A stretch of DNA of 64,000 nt, from contig CAVYGM010000011.1 of the NCBI GenBank assembly GCA_963768025.1, positions 186,001 through 250,000 on the forward strand, in the 5' to 3' direction. Source of the DNA: CAVYGM01 sp963768025 (GTDB lineage Bacteria; Bacteroidota; Bacteroidia; Cytophagales; Spirosomataceae). This document shows, piece by piece, positions 55,546-64,000 of the stretch. Positions within the stretch are counted from its first letter, which is position 1; each line of letters opens with the position of its first letter. Both the position numbers and the translations under genes were made by a program. The notes beneath the pieces were generated by a model that did no database searches, was not told the DNA's origin, and was given only the letters and a program-made list of their open reading frames with translations.

Positions 55546-58500
55546 TTAGCTATATCCGATTTGAATGGTGACTACGGTACCCGAGCCTAGAAGGCGGTCC
55601 TCTACCTTGATTTCGATGGAATATCCCATTTGATTGAGCAGTTCGGCGCGCTTCTGCGATAGGTTGGTAGATACCGAGGTGTATTCTTTCGAGTCTTGAT
55701 TCAGGAGCCGCTGGCTGGCTTCCCGGCCAATGCCGTCGTCCTCAATCTGGCACAGCAGGGCCTCATTGGGCAGGCCCAGAAACTGCACCCGCAGCATGCC
55801 CCGGCTGGTAAGATGATGCAACCCGTGCACGATGGCGTTCTCTACAAAGGGCTGAATCAGGAAAGGGGGCAGGCGGTACTCATCGGTATTGAGCGAGCTT
55901 TGAATATCCAGCGTAAAATCGAAGCGGTCTTCGTATTGTAGCTGCATCAGCTCTACGTACATCTGGAGCAGTGTCACCTCACGGGTCAGCGAAATATCGT
56001 GGCTCATGAGCAGGGGGTCGTCTTCGCGCAGGAGCGAGTCTTCTAAGTATGCGCGCGTCAGTCGCCCCATTTTGACGAGATTGTCACTGGCTCGTTCGGC
56101 ATCGTGGGTCAGGATCTGCCGCTGAATGGACGCCAGGGCATTGGACGTAAAGTGCGGGTTCATCTGCGACTGAATGGTCTGGGCCTGAAGCAGGCGCATG
56201 GTACGCTCCCGTTTTTCGAGTTGCTCTTTTTGTTCCAGCACGGTGCGGCTTTTGCGCAGGTCGCTTTGCCACAGCAGCATGAGGCCCGTCAGCAGGCCGA
56301 AGCCTATCAGGCTGGCGTAAAGATAGAAGTTGGGCGATTTCCAGAATCGGACGCTGGTCTTGAAGTGAAGGGTGGCTATGCTGGCATCGTGGCTTTCGAA
56401 GTTGCCCGACCGCGCCCGTACCAGCAGCGTATGGGGGCCGTTGGAGAGGTTATCGAGCGTGATTAACGGCTGCTCCTGCCAGTCGGTCCACTGGTCCATC
56501 TCCCCTTCTAGCCGGTAGCTGAACTGCGAACGAAAGGGCCGGTCGTCGCCCAGGGCCTCGGCCTTGACCGTCACCATGTTTTGTCCCGGAGGTACCTCTA
56601 CCACCTGTTCGGGATGGATGAACGAGACCCCCTGCTGGTTTATCTGGGTAATATAGGTACGCAGCGGGCGCGTCGTCAAGTCCAGCTTGGTGGGATCAAC
56701 CACCGACAGTACCGAACCGGACGTGATCCAGATTCGTCCCCGCGAGTCGCGGTAGCTGCCGAGCTGCCCCGGTTCCAGCCCCATGAAGCCATTGTGGTGG
56801 TTGAAGCACTTCATCTCTACCTGCCTGGTTTCGTTGAATTTTTTCAGATTGAGCACGTAGAGGTTAAGCATGTCAGCAATCATGAGGTGGGTGGGGCTAA
56901 TCTGCTCCACAAACTGGATGTTCTGATTAAACCGGAAATCGAATACCTCTTCGAAAAGGTCCCGGCTAGGATTGTAGCGATAAAGTGCCTCACTACCTCC
57001 CGCCCATAGCGTGCCATTCCAGTCAATATACAGGACCGGGATGCGGCCGTCGGTTGGAAACTTACCATTGGCCAGGGTATAGGAAGAAAACTTTCGGGTA
57101 TCGGGATCGTACCGCTCCACACCGCCATAGCCCGAAAACCAGTACTCGCCCGTACTAGCTACTACCGTGCACAGGAGGAACTTGTCAAACAATGGCGAGG
57201 TACCCCGAATGGAGTCAGCACGGAAAGGCGGGTTAATATCCACCGTAAAGAAATGCCGAAAACTGGCGCAAACAATTTTCTGCCGGGCTATATCTTCAGC
57301 GATTGCAAAAGGAACAAGAGTGCCTGATGATTAGGGCGTATGAAATTCCCAGCGAGAGTTGTCATACCGATACAATCCAGAGCCGCTAGGGAGCCAGCAG
57401 TACCCTTTCTGATCGCGGAGGGCCCGGAAGTACCAGGTGTCTGGAGTCGAATGGTACACCTGCTAGGCGTAACGCTTTTACTGCTTTCGGATTATAGCAC
57501 TAAGGAAGGGATCGTGCTCAGACTTTTTCCATCGTAGCGTTGTACGCCCTTTTGGTAATTCAAAAAAAGAAACTCTCCTTTGCTGTCCTCAACAACACTC
57601 CACGTATTGGGTACTTCTGATTCCTGGAAATTCTGGAAGCCCGTCAGCATGAGCCCCCACAATCCTTTTTCGGTGGGTAGCCATAGAACGGAAGATTCTG
57701 GCTGATCTCAAAAATTCAATTCGTCTAATTTCATTTCCAGGAGGTGCTTCACCGATTCTCCTGGCCGTCATCGAACGGCCGGGTACATAGTATAGATTAT
57801 CCTTATGCTATAGAACACGAATGGGTAGGCAAGCGAAGCCTGTATAGAAAAAGCTGGTTGAGGTCAGTCGGAGAAAGGTAACGGGAATCCCTTTTCTGAT
57901 GACGGCTAATTGAAGATCACCAGTGGAAGATCTTTTTGTAAGATGAATTTCCCCGTGAATCACGGCCTCAATCTCCCACTCGGGTTCGTCGAGGATTATT
58001 TTTGTCCGGCCTTTATGATAACTTACGTATTTGGGGACCAATCTGAAGCAGGTAGGTATCACTGAGAGCATGGTAGCAGGCCGTATTTACGTGTCCGCGT
58101 GGGAAACTGGGCAGTGCTACCGGTACCAGGCTATCCTGCTTTACAACCCATAATCTGGCATCACGGCCCAAAATCTGAATCTCATTGGTGTTGGAGTTGA
58201 AAAGAATTCTCCCCGTGTTTTCAGAAGCGGACTTCATATTTCTTAAACGTTCTTCCATCAAAAGAAGCCAGTTTATCTCTTCCCAAGATCCATATATACC
58301 CCTCTTTGTCCTCAATAATATCTTCCACCAATCCGTTCCACAGCCCCTGCTGCTTCGGTATAGTTCTCAAAGGTCTCGCCGTTGAATTTACTGATCCCGT
58401 ACCAGGTGCCGCACCATACAAACCCCCGACTATCCTTGAAGAGGGTCAGTACCTGATTTTGTACCAGCCCATCGCGTACGGTATACTTCACCAGCGGGTA

Positions 58501-58575
58501 CTCCTGCGCATAACTTGCATATCCGCTCAGAAAAAGCAAAATCCACCGTAGTACAAAGCGCAGGAAAGGGTGCAT
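55546..58575 (-). pseudogene. LytS-like sensor kinase, intact kinase half and broken propeller half
   Basis: From about 57243 to 55546 the frame is clean: propeller/Y_Y_Y region (HTLLVRARSGNFESHD), a membrane helix (LYASLIGFGLLTGLMLLW), HisK QMNPHFTSNALASIQRQIL with the phospho-His, and IQPFVENAIVHGLHHL (N box). Upstream, from a secretion-type start at ATG 58575 (MHPFLRFVLRWILLFLSGYAS), Reg_prop repeats (YTVRDGLVQNQVLTLFKDSRGFVWCG, NGLVEDIIEDKEGYIWILG, DSKGEFLFLNYQKGVQRYDG) continue in at least four different frames. In-frame TAG lies near 57806 and TAA near 57327. This damage is denser than elsewhere, so a true pseudogene is possible, as are sequencing errors. Confidence 0.75.
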
Positions 58576-58802
58576 AGAGGATGCCGGGTGGTTTGGGGAG
58601 TATTTTACAAGGTAATATAGGAGGTTTTGGGACAAGCATAAAAGTCTCCGTCGGAAATCGGTCATTTTTTCGTACAACCTGCCCCAAAACCGGGGCGTAT
58701 CGGCAAGGCCGCCGCGCCGGGTTCGTAATAAACTGGGCCGCCCGCATCCTGTTTTTCAAAAAATCCGTTATTTTACTACCTCAATCGTTTGCCCGTCTGT
58801 CT

Positions 58803-61139
58803 GTGTCCAAACTCTTTTCAAAAATTAGCATCACTCCAAAAAACTCCCGCCGCCTGGTGGGCTTTCTGCTTATGTTGCTGCTGGTAGCCGGGCTGGACTT
58901 TGCCTTTCCCTTCCGGCCGCAGGTACCCTACTCCACGCAGGTACTGGCGGCAGACGGTACCGTGCTGCATGCTTTCCTGAGCAAGGACGACAAATGGCGG
59001 CTGCAAACGGAGCTGGCGGAGATTACCCCCCTGCTGCGCAAAACATTGATTCACAAAGAAGATCGCTTTTTCAATTGGCATCCGGGGGTGAATCCCCTCG
59101 CCCTGGGGCGGGCGGCGCTGCGCAATCTGGTAACCGGAAGGCGTACCTCCGGTGCGTCTACGATCACCATGCAGGTAGTGCGGCTGCTTAACCCCCGTGA
59201 GCGTACCTATGGCAATAAACTGGTGGAAATCCTGAGGGCGTTTCAACTGGAACTACACTACTCCAAGGCCGAGATTTTACAACTGTACCTCAACCTGGTG
59301 CCCTATGGGGGAAACATTGAAGGGATCAAAGCAGCCTCGATTATTTATTTTGGCAAGCCTCCTCAGCTCCTTAGCCTGGCCGAGATCACGGCGTTGGCCA
59401 TTGTGCCCAACCGGCCGTCGAGTCTGCGGCCCGACGTGCATACCACTACCCTGATGCAGGCTAGGAATGCCTGGCTTCGTCGGTTTCAATCGCAGGGGGT
59501 ATTTGACAAAAAAGTCATTGAGGATGCTTTGCGCGAACCCCTCGACGTAAGGCGTCGCGCCGCGCCGCGCCAAATTCCGCATCTGGCGCTGCGGTTGAAA
59601 CAGGAGTACGCCGATGCCTCTACGATCTACACGGCTATCCGCCTGCAGAAGCAACGGCAGACCGAAGAACTGGTCAAAAACTACGTCAATCGCCTGCGGG
59701 GAAGCAACATCCATAATGCCGCCGTGCTCGTGATCAACAACGAAACCATGGCCGTGGAGGCCTACGTCGGCTCGGCGGATTTCACCAATCCCTACGACGG
59801 CGGACAGGTGGATGGTATCCGGGCGGTACGCTCGCCGGGCAGTACCTTGAAGCCCCTGCTGTACGCTACGGCCTTTGACAAAGGCTTGCTGACCCCCAAA
59901 ACGGTGCTTAACGACGTACCTACCAACTTTGGCGGCTACGAACCGGAGAATTTTGACCAGCGCTTCAACGGCCCCGTGACGGTGGAGTTTGCGCTGGCCA
60001 ATTCGCTCAATATCCCGGCCGTTAAGGTATTAAAAGAAGTAAGTACCCCCACGCTGGTAGAACAACTTAAAAAAGTGGGCTTTCAAACCGTCAGCAAGCA
60101 AGCGAAGGATCTGGGACTATCGTTGATTCTGGGAGGTTGTGGCGTGACACTCGAAGAACTTACCCGGTTGTTTGCGGCGTTTGCCCACGAGGGTAAGGTA
60201 CGGTCGCTTGTTTACGGATCGCCCACGGCACTCCCGGCAAAGAGAAAGGAGAAAGGAAGTGAAATTATTTCGCCCGGCGCCGCTTTCCTGATCACCAATG
60301 TGCTCACCCAAGTGACGCGCCCCGACCTGCCCACCAATTTTGACAATACCTACCACCTGCCGCGTATTGCCTGGAAAACCGGCACCTCCTACGGTCGCCG
60401 CGATGCCTGGAGCGTGGGCTACAACAAGCAATATACGGTAGGGGTATGGGTAGGGAATTTTTCGGGAGCCGGGGTACCCGAGCTGAGCGGGGCCGAAACG
60501 GCCACGCCGCTGCTGTTTTCGATCTTTAATAGCCTAGACTACAATTCGCCCAAGGGCTGGTACCGCGCCCCGGAGTCGGTGGCGATGCGCAAGGTATGTG
60601 CCGTGAGCGGCGATATTCCATCGGATTTTTGCACGTATCCCATTGAAGACTACCACCTGATGGGGGTGTCACCCTACCGGCGCTGTGCGCACCGCAAGTG
60701 GGTATTTACCGATCAGAACCAAAAGCTGAGCTATTGTCCGTATTGCCTGCCTGCCGAAGGATACGAGCGCCGGTCGTTTCCCAACCTGGCCCCGGAGCTA
60801 ATCGCCTACTACGAACTCAAAAAGCTACCCTACGAAAAACAGCCGCCGCACAACCCCGCCTGTGAGCGGGTATTTCGCGAGGGAGCGCCGTTTATCGTGA
60901 GTCCCAATCAGGGGAGTGAGTACTACATCCGGCGCGACGAACCGCAGCAACTTCTGCTAAGCTGCCAGGCTGCTAACAATGTGGAGGAAGTATACTGGTA
61001 CATCAATGACAAGCTGTATCAGAAGAGCAAGCCGACAGAAGCCGTATTCATGAGCCCGCCACCCGGCCGGGTCAAAATCTCCTGCAGCGACGACAAAGGC
61101 CGCAATACGGATATATGGATTGAGGTGAAGCGGCTGTGA
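58803..61139 (+). CDS. pbpC: Penicillin-binding protein 1C
   Basis: About 778 residues from GTG 58803, which sits before the membrane anchor (LVGFLLMLLLVAGLDFAF); the frame is open back to 58581 but those residues look non-coding. The glycosyltransferase domain has KEDRFFNWHPG with catalytic E86. The transpeptidase domain has SPGSTLKP with nucleophile S347 and K350, ANSLNIPA and WKTGTSYGR (K525). A C-terminal BiPBP_C domain follows. It polymerises and cross-links peptidoglycan. The usual alpha-2-macroglobulin partner is not beside it. Confidence 0.9.
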   Translation: MSKLFSKISITPKNSRRLVGFLLMLLLVAGLDFAFPFRPQVPYSTQVLAADGTVLHAFLSKDDKWRLQTELAEITPLLRKTLIHKEDRFFNWHPGVNPLALGRAALRNLVTGRRTSGASTITMQVVRLLNPRERTYGNKLVEILRAFQLELHYSKAEILQLYLNLVPYGGNIEGIKAASIIYFGKPPQLLSLAEITALAIVPNRPSSLRPDVHTTTLMQARNAWLRRFQSQGVFDKKVIEDALREPLDVRRRAAPRQIPHLALRLKQEYADASTIYTAIRLQKQRQTEELVKNYVNRLRGSNIHNAAVLVINNETMAVEAYVGSADFTNPYDGGQVDGIRAVRSPGSTLKPLLYATAFDKGLLTPKTVLNDVPTNFGGYEPENFDQRFNGPVTVEFALANSLNIPAVKVLKEVSTPTLVEQLKKVGFQTVSKQAKDLGLSLILGGCGVTLEELTRLFAAFAHEGKVRSLVYGSPTALPAKRKEKGSEIISPGAAFLITNVLTQVTRPDLPTNFDNTYHLPRIAWKTGTSYGRRDAWSVGYNKQYTVGVWVGNFSGAGVPELSGAETATPLLFSIFNSLDYNSPKGWYRAPESVAMRKVCAVSGDIPSDFCTYPIEDYHLMGVSPYRRCAHRKWVFTDQNQKLSYCPYCLPAEGYERRSFPNLAPELIAYYELKKLPYEKQPPHNPACERVFREGAPFIVSPNQGSEYYIRRDEPQQLLLSCQAANNVEEVYWYINDKLYQKSKPTEAVFMSPPPGRVKISCSDDKGRNTDIWIEVKRL

Positions 61140-61155
61140 GGGGGGCACTATACTC

Positions 61156-62724
61156 TCAAAACTTCACCAAATGATTATCCATAATCAGTATGTGCAGTGG
61201 CCCGGCGGGGCGTCCTTCATTGTGCAGGCGGTCTACGGCTGTTACGAAGTAGTAGTACTTTTTACCAGCCTCGGCGGTTCGGTCTATGAAGTATCGTCCC
61301 TCGTTACAAATGGCCACTATCTGACGGGGGTCGTACGCGGAGGGCTTTTGACCCTCCTCAAATCGGTAGATCACGTAGTACCAGGCTCCATCGCCATCCG
61401 GGGCGGGGGCGGGGGGCTCCCAAAAGAACTCAGGTCGGTTGTTTTGCAACGTAGCTTTGAAGTTTTGGGGACTCAGAGGCGGGATGCTATCTTTCCAAAG
61501 CATGGGGGGAACCAGGGCGGGGTAGTGATAGAGATCAGTTCGCAGTGAATCCACAAAGCCCAGGGCGTTAGCCTGTAAGGAACGGGAGCTGAAAAAAATA
61601 CTACCGTCGGCTCCACTGGCGCGTACGTGCCGCACCTGATTGGGTATTTCCGACTTGTTCTGCCAGTGGGTATCCTTGTCTTTATACCCCACCCGGTAGG
61701 CTGCTTGCCCTATATACAGGTGCCGGTCGAAGCTATTTTCAGCCCACCAATCCACCAGATTAGGGAAAGGAACTTTGGCGAACCCCGCCGAAAAATAAAC
61801 TTGCGGGGCCATATAGTCAATCCACCCTTCGCGGAGCCACTTGCGGGTGTCGGCATACAGGTGGTCATAGGACGTGAGCCCGCCCGTCGTATTGGAGCCT
61901 TCTTTGTCGTCGCTCCGGTTGCGCCATACCCCAAACGGACTAATGCCAAATTTGAGACGGGGTTTGGCGGCGGTTAGGGCATCGTGAATTTGTTCAATCA
62001 GCAGGTCAATGTTATGGCGTCGCCAATCGTTTTTGTTACTGAATCCACCCCCGTATTTTTTAAAGGTAGCATCGTCCTGTAACGTTTGTCCGGCTACGGT
62101 ATAAGGATAAAAATAATCGTCGAAGTGAATGCCGTCCACGTCGTAGTTCCGGGCTACATTGACCGTCATGTCAGTGATGTATTGGCGTACCTCGGGAATA
62201 CCAAAATTAAAAAGTTTGGCCCCATCGTAGTTGAGAATCCAGGCGGGGTGCGTGCGGCTCAGGTTCTGGGACGATACACTCGTGGACGACCGATGTACCA
62301 GGCGGTTGAGGTTGAGCCAGGCGTGGAATTCGAGTCCCCGGCGGTGCGACTCCCGGATCATGTATTCCAGAGGGTCGTAGAAGGGCTTGGGTGCCCGGCC
62401 CTGCTCACCGGTAAGCCACTCGGACCAGGGTTCTTTGCTTTTGGCATAGAAAGCATCCCCCGCTGCCCGTACCTGCACAAATAAGGCATTCATGCCGACT
62501 CGCTTATAGAAATCAAGCAGATCGGTAAATTCTCCCTGCTGTCTGTCCGAAGATAGGTTTTTCTGACTGGGCCAGTCAATGTTGTCTACCGTAGCTACCC
62601 ACACGGCCCTAAATTCACGCTTGGGGGGGCGAGGGGATTCAGGTGGCGAAGGTTGGGCCTGACACGCACCGAGCACAAGATTGACAACAAAGATGGATAG
62701 AATTCCGAAACCGGTTATTTTCAC
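61156..62724 (-). CDS. GH10-like (DUF187/YngK) glycoside hydrolase lipoprotein
   Basis: About 522 residues from GTG 62724 (VKITGFGILSIFVVNLVLGAC, lipobox Cys). The frame extends back to 62898, but the extra residues look unlike a signal. The TIM barrel has EFRAVWVATVDNIDWPS, GLEFHAWLNLNRLVHR, DGIHFDDYFYPY and KFGISPFGVWRN, the DUF187 pattern, followed by a fibronectin-like C-terminus. Relatives cut peptidoglycan glycan strands or related sugars. It ends 16 bases from pbpC on the opposite strand. Confidence 0.83.
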   Translation of the reverse strand: MKITGFGILSIFVVNLVLGACQAQPSPPESPRPPKREFRAVWVATVDNIDWPSQKNLSSDRQQGEFTDLLDFYKRVGMNALFVQVRAAGDAFYAKSKEPWSEWLTGEQGRAPKPFYDPLEYMIRESHRRGLEFHAWLNLNRLVHRSSTSVSSQNLSRTHPAWILNYDGAKLFNFGIPEVRQYITDMTVNVARNYDVDGIHFDDYFYPYTVAGQTLQDDATFKKYGGGFSNKNDWRRHNIDLLIEQIHDALTAAKPRLKFGISPFGVWRNRSDDKEGSNTTGGLTSYDHLYADTRKWLREGWIDYMAPQVYFSAGFAKVPFPNLVDWWAENSFDRHLYIGQAAYRVGYKDKDTHWQNKSEIPNQVRHVRASGADGSIFFSSRSLQANALGFVDSLRTDLYHYPALVPPMLWKDSIPPLSPQNFKATLQNNRPEFFWEPPAPAPDGDGAWYYVIYRFEEGQKPSAYDPRQIVAICNEGRYFIDRTAEAGKKYYYFVTAVDRLHNEGRPAGPLHILIMDNHLVKF

Positions 62725-63081
62725 AGAAAAGATAGCTGCTAATGGTTTTTTATTCTTCAAAGTAACGGATTTTGCTCCACTTCTAGTGAGTCTACGAACT
62801 AAATTAGATGACATCCGTAAAAGCCCCACCCCAGGCAAAACCACTACGGGCGGACAGTAGGTATAGGACGTATGGCGGCATTTGCTAGGCGGGAGCACTC
62901 AGTCCTCCTCCGCTACCCTTATGCCTATATCTAGCAAAGTACAACCTCTGATTGGATAAATTTTAGAGAGTTGATCAGGTTTTTTTTCATTATTTTGGGT
63001 AAATACATTGAGCTTTTGTGATTTTAACGAAAAATAGTACCTTTCTATCCAAACCATAGATTAAACTAACTAGACCCCAAT
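62725..63081. other. Intergenic region with divergent promoters
   Basis: 357 bases between GTG 62724 on the minus strand and TTG 63082 on the plus strand. It holds the unconvincing N-terminal extension of the lipoprotein gene and the promoter at 63016. I see no other gene, RNA or repeat in it. Confidence 0.5.
63016..63046 (+). promoter_or_regulatory. Promoter of the glycogen synthase gene
   Basis: TTTG (63016-63019), 19-base spacer, TACCTTTC (63039-63046), seven of eight to TAnnTTTG. The start codon is 36 bases on. Confidence 0.5.
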
Positions 63082-64000
63082 TTGGAAACAATAGTAAAAT
63101 CTCCGAAAAAAAGCATCCTGTTCGAAGTAGCCTGGGAAGTTTGTAATCAAGTAGGCGGGATCTATACCGTAATTCGTACCAAGGTACCCGCTATGGTAGA
63201 GAAGTGGCATGAAGACTATTTTCTGCTTGGTCCGTATTTCCCCCAGAAAGCGCTGTCAGAATTTGAACCCATTACGAACCTGGACGATTCTCCGGCTGGG
63301 CGTATTGTAAAAAAGATGCGCGATATGGGGTACGGGGTAGAGTATGGATATTGGCTCGTGACGGGGAAGCCCCGCGTTATCTTATTCGACGCCCTGGGTT
63401 CGATGCCCAAATTAGGTCAAATAAAATACGATTTGTGGGAAAATCACCGGATTTCGACCGTTGATACAGAAGATCTCGTCAACCAGGTGCTTGTGTTTGG
63501 CGATATGGTGCGAATTTTTCTGACGGAGTTTGCTGCCGACAACGCGAAGAATACGGATTTGGTCGCCCAGTACCATGAGTGGATGGCCAGTAGTGGTTTG
63601 CCTGGCCTCAAGCGCGATAATGTCAAAATAGCCACCACCTTCACTACCCACGCTACCATGCTGGGGAGGTACTTGGCTCAGAACGTAGAAGGCTTCTACA
63701 ACAAACTTCCTTTCTTCGATTGGGAACACGAAGCACGCCATTACAACATCGTCACCCAGGCTACCATTGAGCGGCAAGCTGCCCAGAATGCCCAGGTACT
63801 TACCACCGTCAGTGATGTTACGGCCCGTGAATGTGAGGTCTTCCTGGGCCGTATTCCCGACCTAGTGACACCTAACGGACTTAACGTAATGCGGTTTCAG
63901 GCCGTACACGAGTTTCAGAACCTGCACATGCGCTACAAGGAGAAGATCCATGAGTTTGTGTTAGGCCACTTTTTCCCCAGCTATTCCTTCGATCTTGACA
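63082..64000 (+). CDS. Glycogen synthase, eukaryote-like GT3 family, 3' end outside window
   Basis: 306 residues are visible from a TTG at 63082; the frame is closed by TAA at 63067 and no ATG lies between, so TTG is the likely start. ILFEVAWEVCNQVGGIYTVIRTK is the GT3 opening that binds the UDP-sugar, and TTFTTHATMLGRYL, FDWEHEARHYNIVTQATIERQAA and TTVSDVTARECEVFLGR match GYS-type enzymes rather than bacterial GlgA (GT5). It extends alpha-1,4-glucan from UDP- (or ADP-) glucose. Later domains are beyond the edge. Confidence 0.9.
   Translation, partial: METIVKSPKKSILFEVAWEVCNQVGGIYTVIRTKVPAMVEKWHEDYFLLGPYFPQKALSEFEPITNLDDSPAGRIVKKMRDMGYGVEYGYWLVTGKPRVILFDALGSMPKLGQIKYDLWENHRISTVDTEDLVNQVLVFGDMVRIFLTEFAADNAKNTDLVAQYHEWMASSGLPGLKRDNVKIATTFTTHATMLGRYLAQNVEGFYNKLPFFDWEHEARHYNIVTQATIERQAAQNAQVLTTVSDVTARECEVFLGRIPDLVTPNGLNVMRFQAVHEFQNLHMRYKEKIHEFVLGHFFPSYSFDLD

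Overview
The window looks like chromosome of a Bacteroidota bacterium, most likely order Cytophagales (Spirosomataceae/Dyadobacter-like). This rests on gene content and promoter style: a glycogen synthase of the eukaryote-like GT3 type, a DUF5777 barrel with YceI and Rieske partners, ECF sigma plus membrane/barrel pairs, BlaI/M56 modules, LytTR regulation, and several promoters with the Bacteroidota -7 box TAnnTTTG and an upstream TTG/TTTG about 17-21 nt away. No rRNA, tRNA, CRISPR array, prophage or IS element was seen. Genus-level placement is inference.

Layout. 1-1790: 5' part of a hybrid sensor kinase cut by the window edge. 1891-7461: a minus-strand surface-glycan type cluster (three GT2 glycosyltransferases, a PhyH dioxygenase, a beta-propeller glycosidase-like protein, a methyltransferase). 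7662-11068: a small accessory island with a frameshifted flavin reductase, a HigBA toxin-antitoxin pair, a small lipoprotein and a HipBA pair. 11149-22000: GH3-type acyl-adenylase, GDPD, Uma2 nuclease, Tat-exported NIF3 protein, lipoprotein alpha-glucosidase, M20 peptidase, and a large tricorn-like protease. 22126-26982: acyltransferase, polysaccharide deacetylase, hemerythrin protein, then a YceI/DUF5777/Rieske operon. 27088-32656: ECF sigma factor with a trans-envelope membrane/barrel protein, a phosphodiesterase, and a BlaI/M56 pair with three palindromic operators.

32784-39718 is housekeeping: recF, pdhA, a TPR protein, ribH, lysC-type aspartate kinase and serS. 39742-43497 holds three polytopic membrane proteins, two of them tandem paralogues. 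43789-46030: acyl-CoA dehydrogenase and an AraC regulator. 46170-51440: a nuoKLMN operon (proton-pumping arm of complex I) with its own promoter. 51544-53974: DnaQ-like exonuclease and glycerol kinase. 54153-58575: LytTR regulators with a LytS-like sensor whose N-terminal half is broken. 58803-61139: PBP1C. 61156-62724: GH10-like lipoprotein. 63082-64000: 5' part of glycogen synthase.

A recurring feature is single-base frame disruption inside otherwise well-conserved genes (flavin reductase, lipoprotein, M20 peptidase, YceI, nuoL), often at short homopolymers. These look more like uncorrected sequencing indels than biology. The LytS-like sensor is more heavily damaged and may be a true pseudogene. 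The most interesting biology is the trans-envelope sigma-regulator/barrel fusion, the triple-operator BlaI/M56 module, the paired HigBA-lipoprotein-HipBA island, and the Rieske/DUF5777/YceI operon.
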